Positions 50,917 through 63,650 of a stretch of DNA of 64,000 nt are shown here, one piece after another; within the stretch, counting starts at the first letter, position 1; every line of letters starts with the position of its first letter. The notes beneath the pieces are model-generated. The model was not told the origin of the DNA, ran no database searches, and saw only the letters and a list, made by a program, of their open reading frames with translations. Origin of the DNA: Oasisia sp. SBJ-2009 (Eukaryota > Annelida > Polychaeta > Sabellida > Siboglinidae); contig OZ024861.1 in the NCBI GenBank assembly GCA_964017155.1, positions 14,329,912 to 14,393,911 of the forward strand, read 5' to 3'. The position numbers were made by a program, and so were the translations under genes.

Positions 50917-53161
50917 GGCAGACGTGCCATTTTCGTTCCCGGCGACGTCAAATTTCAAGATGGCGACGCCTTTGATCTAAGCAAACTGGGGGGGGGGGAG
51001 GCGCTTTCTTCCACGTTTACTTCGTTCTTTCAATGTTTTACTTGCGCTAGCTTATTTCGCAATAAGGTACACACATAGGACTACAGTTGTATTATGGTAC
51101 GACGGCCTGTGCGACATTCGGGTACTTTTTATGCACGAAGCAAGTCAATGTGCGTGGCGTATAACACCGATTAGATTCAACAATGCCAGACTCTCTCCAT
51201 TGATTTTTAGACCAAATATATCAGGCCTGCTGCGTCCGCGCGTATTAAAACCACTGCACTACCCTACCCGCGCCTCTTGTAATGAAGTTTCAAACCTAGG
51301 AGCAATTGAGGTTGGCTTGCATTGTGCGCAAGTGCCTAATTATTGTCGGAAATGGAACAGAATATTCATATTCGTGTTCTCATTCACAGTACACTGTATA
51401 TGGTGCATACCACTCTTCGATGAGTTGTCTCAAAGTCTCAAGCAGCTTTCCACCTATGCCTAGGCAAATAGACGTTTGGACAGTATCTAATTTCACATTC
51501 GTACTGCTGAGCTTCAAACTACTACACTCAACGACAGAAGTTCCCTTCACTGTGTTGGCAATCTACTCTCTGCGATCTGGAACTCTAAAGCGTCTTAACG
51601 GCGACGCCACGAGGGCTGTATGCAGGCTGCGCATAGATGTATCTGAAGCATTATATGCCATTCCATGCGATAAAAGACGTTCGTTCGCATACAGTCTAGA
51701 TTTACTCTGTAGTGTAATACGCTTTGTAGGACGTACAATGTGTGTAGCTAGCTCAACATCAATGATTATATGATGCGACCATTGCCTGTTAGTTGCTTTG
51801 TGGTTTCGTTTTCATATTGAACTGGCGACATGTCTGCTCTTTGGTTTCAGGTCTTCCTATTTGAGACCGACGTGTGAGCGACACAGACCGTCTGAGAATG
51901 AGACCCGCGAGTAGTGATGAACCCCACGCATGTCTAGTATATCACTTCGTAGTTGTCTGGGTAGTTTGGAACAACCCTTGGTTTCTCGTATGGCTCTTCG
52001 CCATCGCTGTTATGTCTAGCCGTTGGCGTTACCTGTTTGTCGGCACAGCGCTCATGACACGGCCAAAGAGCTGGCCTGTTGGCACTGATCACTGTAGCAT
52101 ATGCTATTGTTTCCAAGGCAATGTAACAACATATGCATTCGAACTCCGTCACTACCTAGATACAAATCTGCGTGCCCAGATATGTGTGACTGCAATAAAT
52201 ATGGGTCTCAAAACATCGAATGATCTCTACACTTGTCTTTGAAGGAAGACATGTCAAATGCGTACCCTTGAGTTACACTATTGCAAAGAAAGAGGCACTT
52301 GTGTAGGTTGCCTTGGCATGCTGATTCCTAAGTATGCTGTTTCCAGTCGAGATGAATGCGTTGTGCTTGGTGTCATGACGGTCAAATAATCATCTACTCA
52401 CCTGTATTGAGTGGGTGTATGTGTACAAGCGATAATGTGTGTGGCATTCGCCGCGCGAATGGTGCTTATGCATATCAGTTTTAATATACTTTCCGCGGTG
52501 CGATCCCGGCCTCTTACACAAGTTTCGTTTCATGTGCATTATTTTGCATCATATTTTGACATTGCGTATCTTGAAATACATCACATAGCGTGAACAATAG
52601 CTCGATCAATCGTCTGAGTAAAACGTTTCGATTGTGAGAACTGCAACATCAAAACTAATATCCACTCGCACTAGCTGTGATATATGTATCGATGTCATGC
52701 TATCGTTTATTTGATTCTCCCAGTGATCGGCCTACATTATCATCTACCTCAACATGTTATATAAAAAAATAACTTGATAAAAACAACGCTTCACCCACTG
52801 TCGAATGACTGTTCCGCGTCGCCAATCTTCACATCATCGGGCCTGGTCGGTCAGTAATGCTGCCAGAAGTATTCGGCCACGTGTCGCTGTATCTTCACCG
52901 GGCGCAGACACCTGAGAAAAAAACAATAAAACAGCGTTACAATGTGCACGGTGTCTAACAAAATTGAAAACAGCAGGCTCAATGCTTACATATGTCCACA
53001 TTCCTTCACCCCACTGGCGTCAAAGACGCAAATCCCACCGCGATGCGGTCGAGATTACACTAAAGAAACTGGCATCTGTCGCCAGCATTCGGCTGCGCGG
53101 CAAAGTAACGGCGGCAAACCGGAAGACGCGCCACAACAATACCGTGACGTCACGACATTAC
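50917..53161 (+). repeat. Satellite unit 23 (long, type E)
   Basis: Unit of 2245 bp with G11. Type E markers: cacgaagcaag, ggaacagaat, aactctaaagcg, gacccgcgag, cccagatat, caaataatc, catcacatag, aatatccac, gtaacggcgg. Private change: aattattgtc (about 51339). Confidence 0.95.
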
Positions 53162-55408
53162 GGCAGACGTGCCATTTTCGTTCCCGGCGACGTCAAATTT
53201 CAAGATGGCGACGCCTTTGATCTAAGCAAACTGGGGGGGGGGGGAGGCGCTTTCTTCCACGTTTACTTCGTTCTTTCAATGTTTTACTTGCGCTTGCTTA
53301 TTTCGCAATAAGGTACACACATAGGACTACAGTTGGATTATGGTACGACGGCCTGTGCGACATTCGGGTACTTTTTATGCACGAAGCAAGTCAATGTGCG
53401 TGGCGTATAACACCGATTAGATTCAACAATGCCAGACTCTCTCCATTGATTTTTAGACCAAATATATCAGGCCTGCTGCGTCCGCGCGTATTAAAACCAC
53501 TGCACTACCCTACCCGCGCCTCTTGTAATGAAGTTTCAAACCTAGGAGCAATTGAGGTTGGCTTGCATTGTGCGCAAGTGCCTAATTCTTGTCGGAAATG
53601 GAACAGAATATTCATATTCGTGTTCTCATTCACAGTACACTGTATATGGTGCATACCACTCTTCGATGAGTTGTCTCAAAGTCTCAAGCAGCTTTCCACC
53701 TATGCCTAGGCAAATAGACGTTTGGACAGTATCTAATTTCACATTCGTACTGCTGAGCTTCAAACTACTACACTCAACGACAGAAGTTCCCTTCACTGTG
53801 TTGGCAATCTACTCTCTGCGATCTGGAACTCTAAAGCGTCTTAACGGCGACGCCACGAGGGCTGTATGCAGGCTGCGCATAGATGTATCTGAAGCATTAT
53901 ATGCCATTCCATGCGATAAAAGACGTTCGTTCGCATACAGTCTATATTTACTCTGTAGTGTAATACGCTTTGTAGGACGTACAATGTGTGTAGCTAGCTC
54001 AACATCAATGATTATATGATGCGACCATTGCCTGTTAGTTGCTTTGTGGTTTCGTTTTCATATTGAACTGGCGACATGTCTGCTCTTTGGTTTCAGGTCT
54101 TCCTATTTGAGACCGACGTGTGAGCGACACAGACCGTCTGAGAATGAGACCCGCGAGTAGTGATGAACCCCACGCATGTCTAGTATATCACTTCGTAGTT
54201 GTCTGGGTAGTTTGGAACAACCCTTGGTTTCTCGTATGGCTCTTCGCCATCGCTGTTATGTCTAGCCGTTGGCGTTACCTGTTTGTCGGCACAGCGCTCA
54301 TGACACGGCCAAAGAGCTGGCCTGTTGGCACTGATCACTGTAGCATATGCTATTGTTTCCAAGGCAATGTAACAACATATGCATTCGAACTCCGTCACTA
54401 CCTAGATACAAATCTGCGTGCCCAGATATGTGTGACTGCAATAAATATGGGTCTCAAAACATCGAATGATCTCTACACTTGTCTTTGAAGGAAGACATGT
54501 CAAATGCGTACCCTTGAGTTACACTATTGCAAAGAAAGAGGCACTTGTGTAGGTTGCCTTGGCATGCTGATTCCTAAGTATGCTGTTTCCAGTCGAGATG
54601 AATGCGTTGTGCTTGGTGTCATGACGGTCAAATAATCATCTACTCACCTGTATTGAGTGGGTGTATGTGTACAAGCGATAATGTGTGTGGCATTCGCCGC
54701 GCGAATGGTGCTTATGCATATCAGTTTTAATATACTTTCCGCGGTGCGATCCCGGCCTCTTACACAAGTTTCGTTTCATGTGCATTATTTTGCATCATAT
54801 TTTGACATTGCGTATCTTGAAATACATCACATAGCGTGAACAATAGCTCGATCAATCGTCTGAGTAAAACGTTTCGATTGTGAGAACTGCAACATCAAAA
54901 CTAATATCCACTCGCACTAGCTGTGATATATGTATCGATGTCATGCTATCGTTTATTTGATTCTCCCAGTGATCGGCCTACATTATCATCTACCTCAACA
55001 TGTTATATAAAAAAAATAACTTGATAAAAACAACGCTTCACCCACTGTCGAATGACTGTTCCGCGTCGCCAATCTTCACATCATCGGGCCTGGTCGGTCA
55101 GTAATGCTGCCAGAAGTATTCGGCCACGTGTCGCTGTATCTTCACCGGGCGCAGACACCTGAGAAAAAAACAATAAAACAGCGTTACAATGTGCACGGTG
55201 TCTAACAAAATTGAAAACAGCAGGCTCAATGCTTACATATGTCCACATTCCTTCACCCCACTGGCGTCAAAGACGCAAATCCCACCGCGATGCGGTCGAG
55301 ATTACACTAAAGAAACTGGCATCTGTCGCCAGCATTCGGCTGCGCGGCAAAGTAACGGCGGCAAACCGGAAGACGCGCCACAACAATACCGTGACGTCAC
55401 GACATTAC
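53162..55408 (+). repeat. Satellite unit 24 (long, type E)
   Basis: Unit of 2247 bp with G12 and all E markers. It carries agttggattatgg (about 53333), also in units 26 and 27 but not 25 or 28. Private changes are cgcttgctta (about 53291) and tctatattta (about 53941). Confidence 0.95.
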
Positions 55409-57651
55409 GGCAGACGTGCCATTTTCGTTCCCGGCGACGTCAAATTTCAAGATGGCGACGCCTTTGATCTAAGCAAACTGGGGGGGGGAGGCGCTTTCTT
55501 CCACGTTTACTTCGTTCTTTCAATGTTTTACTTGCGCTAGCTTATTTCGCAATAAGGTACACACATAGGACTACAGTTGTATTATGGTACGACGGCCTGT
55601 GCGACATTCGGGTACTTTTTATGCACGAAGCAAGTCAATGTGCGTGGCGTATAACACCGATTAGATTCAACAATGCCAGACTCTCTCCATTGATTTTTAG
55701 ACCAAATATATCAGGCCTGCTGCGTCCGCGCGTATTAAAACCACTGCACTACCCTACCCGCGCCTCTTGTAATGAAGTTTCAAACCTAGGAGCAATTGAG
55801 GTTGGCTTGCATTGTGCGCAAGTGCCTAATTCTTGTCGGAAATGGAACAGAATATTCATATTCGTGTTCTCATTCACAGTACACTGTATATGGTGCATAC
55901 CACTCTTCGATGAGTTGTCTCAAAGTCTCAAGCAGCTTTCCACCTATGCCTAGGCAAATAGACGTTTGGACAGTATCTAATTTCACATTCGTACTGCTGA
56001 GCTTCAAACTACTACACTCAACGACAGAAGTTCCCTTCACTGTGTTGGCAATCTACTCTCTGCGATCTGGAACTCTAAAGCGTCTTAACGGCGACGCCAC
56101 GAGGGCTGTATGCAGGCTGCGCATAGATGTATCTGAAGCATTATATGCCATTCCATGCGATAAAAGACGTTCGTTCGCATACAGTCTAGATTTACTCTGT
56201 AGTGTAATACGCTTTGTAGGACGTACAATGTGTGTAGCTAGCTCAACATCAATGATTATATGATGCGACCATTGCCTGTTAGTTGCTTTGTGGTTTCGTT
56301 TTCATATTGAACTGGCGACATGTCTGCTCTTTGGTTTCAGGTCTTCCTATTTGAGACCGACGTGTGAGCGACACAGACCGTCTGAGAATGAGACCCGCGA
56401 GTAGTGATGAACCCCACGCATGTCTAGTATATCACTTCGTAGTTGTCTGGGTAGTTTGGAACAACCCTTGGTTTCTCGTATGGCTCTTCGCCATCGCTGT
56501 TATGTCTAGCCGTTGGCGTTACCTGTTTGTCGGCACAGCGCTCATGACACGGCCAAAGAGCTGGCCTGTTGGCACTGATCACTGTAGCATATGCTATTGT
56601 TTCCAAGGCAATGTAACAACATATGCATTCGAACTCCGTCACTACCTAGATACAAATCTGCGTGCCCAGATATGTGTGACTGCAATAAATATGGGTCTCA
56701 AAACATCGAATGATCTCTACACTTGTCTTTGAAGGAAGACATGTCAAATGCGTACCCTTGAGTTACACTATTGCAAAGAAAGAGGCACTTGTGTAGGTTG
56801 CCTTGGCATGCTGATTCCTAAGTATGCTGTTTCCAGTCGAGATGAATGCGTTGTGCTTGGTGTCATGACGGTCAAATAATCATCTACTCACCTGTATTGA
56901 GTGGGTGTATGTGTACAAGCGATAATGTGTGTGGCATTCGCCGCGCGAATGGTGCTTATGCATATCAGTTTTAATATACTTTCCGCGGTGCGATCCCGGC
57001 CTCTTACACAAGTTTCGTTTCATGTGCATTATTTTGCATCATATTTTGACATTGCGTATCTTGAAATACATCACATAGCGTGAACAATAGCTCGATCAAT
57101 CGTCTGAGTAAAACGTTTCGATTGTGAGAACTGCAACATCAAAACTAATATCCACTCGCACTAGCTGTGATATATGTGTCGATGTCATGCTATCGTTTAT
57201 TTGATTCTCCCAGTGATCGGCCTACATTATCATCTACCTCAACATGTTATATAAAAAAATAACTTGATAAAAACAACGCTTCACCCACTGTCGAATGACT
57301 GTTCCGCGTCGCCAATCTTCACATCATCGGGCCTGGTCGGTCAGTAATGCTGCCAGAAGTATTCGGCCACGTGTCGCTGTATCTTCACCGGGCGCAGACA
57401 CCTGAGAAAAAAACAATAAAACAGCGTTACAATGTGCACGGTGTCTAACAAAATTGAAAACAGCAGGCTCAATGCTTACATATGTCCACATTCCTTCACC
57501 CCACTGGCGTCAAAGACGCAAATCCCACCGCGATGCGGTCGAGATTACACTAAAGAAACTGGCATCTGTCGCCAGCATTCGGCTGCGCGGCAAAGTAACG
57601 GCGGCAAACCGGAAGACGCGCCACAACAATACCGTGACGTCACGACATTAC
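55409..57651 (+). repeat. Satellite unit 25 (long, type E)
   Basis: Unit of 2243 bp with G9 and all E markers. It reads agttgtattatgg, the consensus form. One private change, tatatgtgtcg (about 57172), was noted; otherwise it is close to its neighbours. Confidence 0.95.
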
Positions 57652-59896
57652 GGCAGACGTGCCATTTTCGTTCCCGGCGACGTCAAATTTCAAGATGGCG
57701 ACGCCTTTGATCTAAGCAAACTGGGGGGGGGGAGGCGCTTTCTTCCACGTTTACTTCGTTCTTTCAATGTTTTACTTGCGCTAGCTTATTTCGCAATAAG
57801 GTACACACATAGGACTACAGTTGGATTATGGTACGACGGCCTGTGCTACATTCGGGTACTTTTTATGCACGAAGCAAGTCAATGTGCGTGGCGTATAACA
57901 CCGATTAGATTCAACAATGCCAGACTCTCTCCATTGATTTTTAGACCAAATATATCAGGCCTGCTGCGTCCGCGCGTATTAAAACCACTGCACTACCCTA
58001 CCCGCGCCTCTTGTAATGAAGTTTCAAACCTAGGAGCAATTGAGGTTGGCTTGCATTGTGCGCAAGTGCCTAATTCTTGTCGGAAATGGAACAGAATATT
58101 CATATTCGTGTTCTCATTCACAGTACACTGTATATGGTGCATACCACTCTTCGATGAGTTGTCTCAAAGTCTCAAGCAGCTTTCCACCTATGCCTAGGCA
58201 AATAGACGTTTGGACAGTATCTAATTTCACATTCGTACTGCTGAGCTTCAAACTACTACACTCAACGACAGAAGTTCCCTTCACTGTGTTGGCAATCTAC
58301 TCTCTGCGATCTGGAACTCTAAAGCGTCTTAACGGCGACGCCACGAGGGCTGTATGCAGGCTGCGCATAGATGTATCTGAAGCATTATATGCCATTCCAT
58401 GCGATAAAAGACGTTCGTTCGCATACAGTCTAGATTTACTCTGTAGTGTAATACGCTTTGTAGGACGTACAATGTGTGTAGCTAGCTCAACATCAATGAT
58501 TATATGATGCGACCATTGCCTGTTAGTTGCTTTGTGGTTTCGTTTTCATATTGAACTGGCGACATGTCTGCTCTTTGGTTTCAGGTCTTCCTATTTGAGA
58601 CCGACGTGTGAGCGACACAGACCGTCTGAGAATGAGACCCGCGAGTAGTGATGAACCCCACGCATGTCTAGTATATCACTTCGTAGTTGTCTGGGTAGTT
58701 TGGAACAACCCTTGGTTTCTCGTATGGCTCTTCGCCATCGCTGTTATGTCTAGCCGTTGGCGTTACCTGTTTGTCGGCACAGCGCTCATGACACGGCCAA
58801 AGAGCTGGCCTGTTGGCACTGATCACTGTAGCATATGCTATTGTTTCCAAGGCAATGTAACAACATATGCATTCGAACTCCGTCACTACCTAGATACAAA
58901 TCTGCGTGCCCAGATATGTGTGACTGCAATAAATATGGGTCTCAAAACATCGAATGATCTCTACACTTGTCTTTGAAGGAAGACATGTCAAATGCGTACC
59001 CTTGAGTTACACTATTGCAAAGAAAGAGGCACTTGTGTAGGTTGCCTTGGCATGCTGATTCCTAAGTATGCTGTTTCCAGTCGAGATGAATGCGTTGTGC
59101 TTGGTGTCATGACGGTCAAATAATCATCTACTCACCTGTATTGAGTGGGTGTATGTGTACAAGCGATAATGTGTGTGGCATTCGCCGCGCGAATGGTGCT
59201 TATGCATATCAGTTTTAATATACTTTCCGCGGTGCGATCCCGGCCTCTTACACAAGTTTCGTTTCATGTGCATTATGTTGCATCATATTTTGACATTGCG
59301 TATCTTGAAATACATCACATAGCGTGAACAATAGCTCGATCAATCGTCTGAGTAAAACGTTTCGATTGTGAGAACTGCAACATCAAAACTAATATCCACT
59401 CGCACTAGCTGTGATATATGTATCGATGTCATGCTATCGTTTATTTGATTCTCCCAGTGATCGGCCTACATTATCATCTACCTCAACATGTTATATAAAA
59501 AAAATAACTTGATAAAAACAACGCTTCACCCACTGTCGAATGACTGTTCCGCGTCGCCAATCTTCACATAATCGGGCCTGGTCGGTCAGTAATGCTGCCA
59601 GAAGTATTCGGCCACGTGTCGCTGTATCTTCACCGGGCGCAGACACCTGAGAAAAAAACAATAAAACAGCGTTACAATGTGCACGGTGTCTAACAAAATT
59701 GAAAACAGCAGGCTCAATGCTTACATATGTCCACATTCCTTCACCCCACTGGCGTCAAAGACGCAAATCCCACAGCGATGCGGTCGAGATTACACTAAAG
59801 AAACTGGCATCTGTCGCCAGCATTCGGCTGCGCGGCAAAGTAACGGCGGCAAACCGGAAGACGCGCCACAACAATACCGTGACGTCACGACATTAC
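57652..59896 (+). repeat. Satellite unit 26 (long, type E)
   Basis: Unit of 2245 bp with G10 and E markers plus agttggattatgg. It introduces attatgttgc (about 59275) and cccacagcgatg (about 59770), both shared with unit 27. Private changes are gtgctacatt (about 57843) and cacataatcgg (about 59565). Confidence 0.95.
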
Positions 59897-62142
59897 GGCA
59901 GACGTGCCATTTTCGTTCCCGGCGACGTCAAATTTCAAGATGGCGACGCCTTTGATCTAAGCAAACTGGGGGGGGGGGAGGCGCTTTCTTCCACGTTTAC
60001 TTCGTTCTTTCAATGTTTTACTTGCGCTAGCTTATTTCGCAATAAGGTACACACATAGGACTACAGTTGGATTATGGTACGACGGCCTGTGCGACATTCG
60101 GGTACTTTTTATGCACGAAGCAAGTCAATGTGCGTGGCGTATAACACCGATTAGATTCAACAATGCCAGACTCTCTCCATTGATTTTTAGACCAAATATA
60201 TCAGGCCTGCTGCGTCCGCGCGTATTAAAACCACTGCACTACCCTACCCGCGCCTCTTGTAATGAAGTTTCAAACCTAGGAGCAATTGAGGTTGGCTTGC
60301 ATTGTGCGCAAGTGCCTAATTCTTGTCGGAAATGGAACAGAATATTCAGATTCGTGTTCTCATTCACAGTACACTGTATATGGTGCATACCACTCTTCGA
60401 TGAGTTGTCTCAAAGTCTCAAGCAGCTTTCCACCTATGCCTAGGCAAATAGACGTTTGGACAGTATCTAATTTCACATTCGTACTGCTGAGCTTCAAACT
60501 ACTACACTCAACGACAGAAGTTCCCTTCACTGTGTTGGCAATCTACTCTCTGCGATCTGGAACTCTAAAGCGTCTTAACGGCGACGCCACGAGGGCTGTA
60601 TGCAGGCTGCGCATAGATGTATCTGAAGCATTATATGCCATTCCATGCGATAAAAGACGTTCGTTCGCATACAGTCTAGATTTACTCTGTAGTGTAATAC
60701 GCTTTGTAGGACGTACAATGTGTGTAGCTAGCTCAACATCAATGATTATATGATGCGACCATTGCCTGTTAGTTGCTTTGTGGTTTCGTTTTCATATTGA
60801 ACTGGCGACATGTCTGCTCTTTGGTTTCAGGTCTTCCTATTTGAGACCGACGTGTGAGCGACACAGACCGTCTGAGAATGAGACCCGCGAGTAGTGATGA
60901 ACCCCACGCATGTCTAGTATATCACTTCGTAGTTGTCTGGGTAGTTTGGAACAACCCTTGGTTTCTCGTATGGCTCTTCGCCATCGCTGTTATGTCTAGC
61001 CGTTGGCGTTACCTGTTTGTCGGCACAGCGCTCATGACACGGCCAAAGAGCTGGCCTGTTGGCACTGATCACTGTAGCATATGCTATTGTTTCCAAGGCA
61101 ATGTAACAACATATGCATTCGAACTCCGTCACTACCTAGATACAAATCTGCGTGCCCAGATATGTGTGACTGCAATAAATATGGGTCTCAAAACATCGAA
61201 TGATCTCTACACTTGTCTTTGAAGGAAGACATGTCAAATGCGTACCCTTGAGTTACACTATTGCAAAGAAAGAGGCACTTGTGTAGGTTGCCTTGGCATG
61301 CTGATTCCTAAGTATGCTGTTTCCAGTCGAGATGAATGCGTTGTGCTTGGTGTCATGACGGTCAAATAATCATCTACTCACCTGTATTGAGTGGGTGTAT
61401 GTGTACAAGCGATAATGTGTGTGGCATTCGCCGCGCGAATGGTGCTTATGCATATCAGTTTTAATATACTTTCCGCGGTGCGATCCCGGCCTCTTACACA
61501 AGTTTCGTTTCATGTGCATTATGTTGCATCATATTTTGACATTGCGTATCTTGAAATACATCACATAGCGTGAACAATAGCTCGATCAATCGTCTGAGTA
61601 AAACGTTTCGATTGTGAGAACTGCAACATCAAAACTAATATCCACTCGCACTAGCTGTGATATATGTATCGATGTCATGCTATCGTTTATTTGATTCTGC
61701 CAGTGATCGGCCTACATTATCATCTACCTCAACATGTTATATAAAAAAAATAACTTGATAAAAACAACGCTTCACCCACTGTCGAATGACTGTTCCGCGT
61801 CGCCAATCTTCACATCATCGGGCCTGGTCGGTCAGTAATGCTGCCAGAAGTATTCGGCCACGTGTCGCTGTATCTTCACCGGGCGCAGACACCTGAGAAA
61901 AAAACAATAAAACAGCGTTACAATGTGCACGGTGTCTAACAAAATTGAAAACAGCAGGCTCAATGCTTACATATGTCCACATTCCTTCACCCCACTGGCG
62001 TCAAAGACGCAAATCCCACAGCGATGCGGTCGAGATTACACTAAAGAAACTGGCATCTGTCGCCAGCATTCGGCTGCGCGGCAAAGTAACGGCGGCAAAC
62101 CGGAAGACGCGCCACAACAATACCGTGACGTCACGACATTAC
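59897..62142 (+). repeat. Satellite unit 27 (long, type E, last complete unit)
   Basis: Unit of 2246 bp with G11. It shares agttggattatgg, attatgttgc and cccacagcgatg with unit 26. Private changes are ttcagattcg (about 60347) and ttctgccag (about 61695). Confidence 0.95.
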
Positions 62143-62887
62143 GGCAGACGTGCCATTTTCGTTCCCGGCGACGTCAAATTTCAAGATGGCGACGCCTTTG
62201 ATCTAAGCAAACTGGGGGGGGGAGGCGCTTTCTTCCACGTTTACTTCGTTCTTTCAATGTTTTACTTGCGCTAGCTTATTTCGCAATAAGGTACACACAT
62301 AGGACTACAGTTGTATTATGGTACGACGGCCTGTGCGACATTCGGGTACTTTTTATGCACGAAGCAAGTCAATGTGCGTGGCGTATAACACCGATTAGAT
62401 TCAACAATGCCAGACTCTCTCCATTGATTTTTAGACCAAATATATCAGGCCTGCTGCGTCCGCGCGTATTAAAACCACTGCACTACCCTACCCGCGCCTC
62501 TTGTAATGAAGTTTCAAACCTAGGAGCAATTGAGGTTGGCTTGCATTGTGCGCAAGTGCCTAATTCTTGTCGGAAATGGAACAGAATATTCATATTCGTG
62601 TTCTCATTCACAGTACACTGTATATGGTGCATACCACTCTTCGATGAGTTGTCTCAAAGTCTCAAGCAGCTTTCCACCTATGCCTAGGCAAATAGACGTT
62701 TGGACAGTATCTAATTTCACATTCGTACTGCTGAGCTTCAAACTACTACACTCAACGACAGAAGTTCCCTTCACTGTGTTGGCAATCTACTCTCTGCGAT
62801 CTGGAACTCTAAAACGTCTTAACGGCGACGCCACGAGGGCTGTATGCAGGCTGCGCATAGATGTATCTGAAGCATTATATGCCATTC
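62143..62887 (+). repeat. Satellite unit 28, truncated at the array edge (745 bp)
   Basis: The terminal copy follows the consensus from the unit landmark through atatgccattc, with G9, and stops matching after 62887. It carries cacgaagcaag like type E but has aactctaaaacg rather than aaagcg, so it is not simply the head of unit 27. No insertion element or homopolymer marks the boundary. Confidence 0.93.
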
Positions 62888-63110
62888 GAAACTCTTCCTA
62901 TTATACGAAATCATTGTAAGCAACGCAACGCAATGAAACAAATATACCTATCGGAAATATGCCTTCGTAGCTTAAGATTGAGATTCATTTACTGAACACG
63001 TTAGTTATACGCCTTTTTGGCCATTCCGCGAAAAAAATTCAGGATGGATTGTGAGTAAGAGTATAAAATGTTAAACTCTCCCTTGAGATGTGACTATACA
63101 CCTCTCAGTC

Positions 63111-63172
63111 GTGTATATACGGTATTGGAGTACGACCACGTCTCTTGGTAGTGTATGTACGGTATTGGAGTA
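63111..63172 (+). repeat. Pair of 22-bp direct repeats, 40-bp period
   Basis: The sequence gtgtatatacggtattggag followed by ta (63111-63132) recurs at 63151-63172 with one visible difference (gtatgtac for gtatatac). The 18-bp spacer is tacgaccacg-type sequence without obvious repeat. This is a two-copy minisatellite in the flank; its function is unknown. Confidence 0.85.
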
Positions 63173-63179
63173 GGCACCA

Positions 63180-63650
63180 GCGCGACCCATAGCCTTTCGC
63201 TAACGTATGGGAATTTACTAAGTCGACGACTGCCGCAACAAATCGCTCCCTCTTCGACGTGCACCGAACCGCGGCGACGCCGAAGCGAATATCGAGCCAT
63301 TTGCCTCGGCAGTCGCCACTAATTTTCACGACAAATTGCGTGTCTGCTGCCAGACCGACTCGCCGCCGCCGTGCGCAGTCACACCTGGTTTCCATTTCTC
63401 GCTTCTTTGAGAACGGAACGCAGCAACTGCCGAACATATTAGAGCAATATATTCTACGCAGTCTTCGATGGTCAGGCTTAACAAGGATGCCCTACGAAAC
63501 ACGAAACTGTCGTTTTATCGAGCCAGCAAACCAGCCAGGCGAGCAGAGCCCAACACTCGTCTCGTCCGGGGACGATGGCGGCGGCGATGACGACGCTCAC
63601 TCGCTCACTCGCTGGGCGGCGCCACGAGCGGGTGTACGGCTCCCCTCTGT
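63180..63650. other. CpG-rich block in the flank
   Basis: Many CpGs and GCG/CGG runs are present, including atggcggcggcgatgacgac near 63573 and the short repeat ctcactcgctcactcgctgg near 63595. A 142-codon frame (63259-63687, plus strand) and overlapping minus-strand frames cross it, but their products are rich in Arg, Ser and Pro without any domain I recognise. It could be a CpG-rich promoter or 5' exon, or a fragment of a dispersed repeat. I cannot choose between these. Confidence 0.4.

Larger units (their letters stand above)
1..62887 (+). repeat. Head-to-tail macrosatellite array, ~2.24-kb unit, 27 full units plus a partial
   Basis: The same sequence recurs every 2203-2249 bp from the first base to 62887, always in the same orientation. 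Counting from a common landmark (GGCAGACGTGCC, just after the CRE octamer), units begin at 1, 2245, 4485, 6727, 8968, 13038, 15284, 17532, 19735, 21946, 24158, 26369, 28581, 30791, 33037, 35250, 37499, 39743, 41984, 44225, 46433, 48677, 50917, 53162, 55409, 57652, 59897 and 62143. Copies differ by scattered substitutions, a variable G tract, a 40-bp indel and a 4-bp indel. No rRNA, tRNA, histone or snRNA gene was recognised in the unit, so it is not one of the usual tandem gene families. Function is unknown. Confidence 0.98.

Noticed and set aside
1..62887. The array as rDNA spacer, 5S, snRNA or histone cluster
   Set aside because: I recognised no conserved rRNA, 5S internal control, U-snRNA or histone coding sequence in the unit on either strand.
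1..62887. CRISPR array or bacterial mobile region
   Set aside because: The repeat is 2.24 kb with no short repeat-spacer structure, and the LINE and promoter motifs indicate a eukaryote.
63020..63027. gccattcc in the flank as a remnant of the satellite continuing past the junction
   Set aside because: Only eight bases match; the next bases (gcgaaaaaaattc against atgcgataaaag) do not align well enough to exclude chance.
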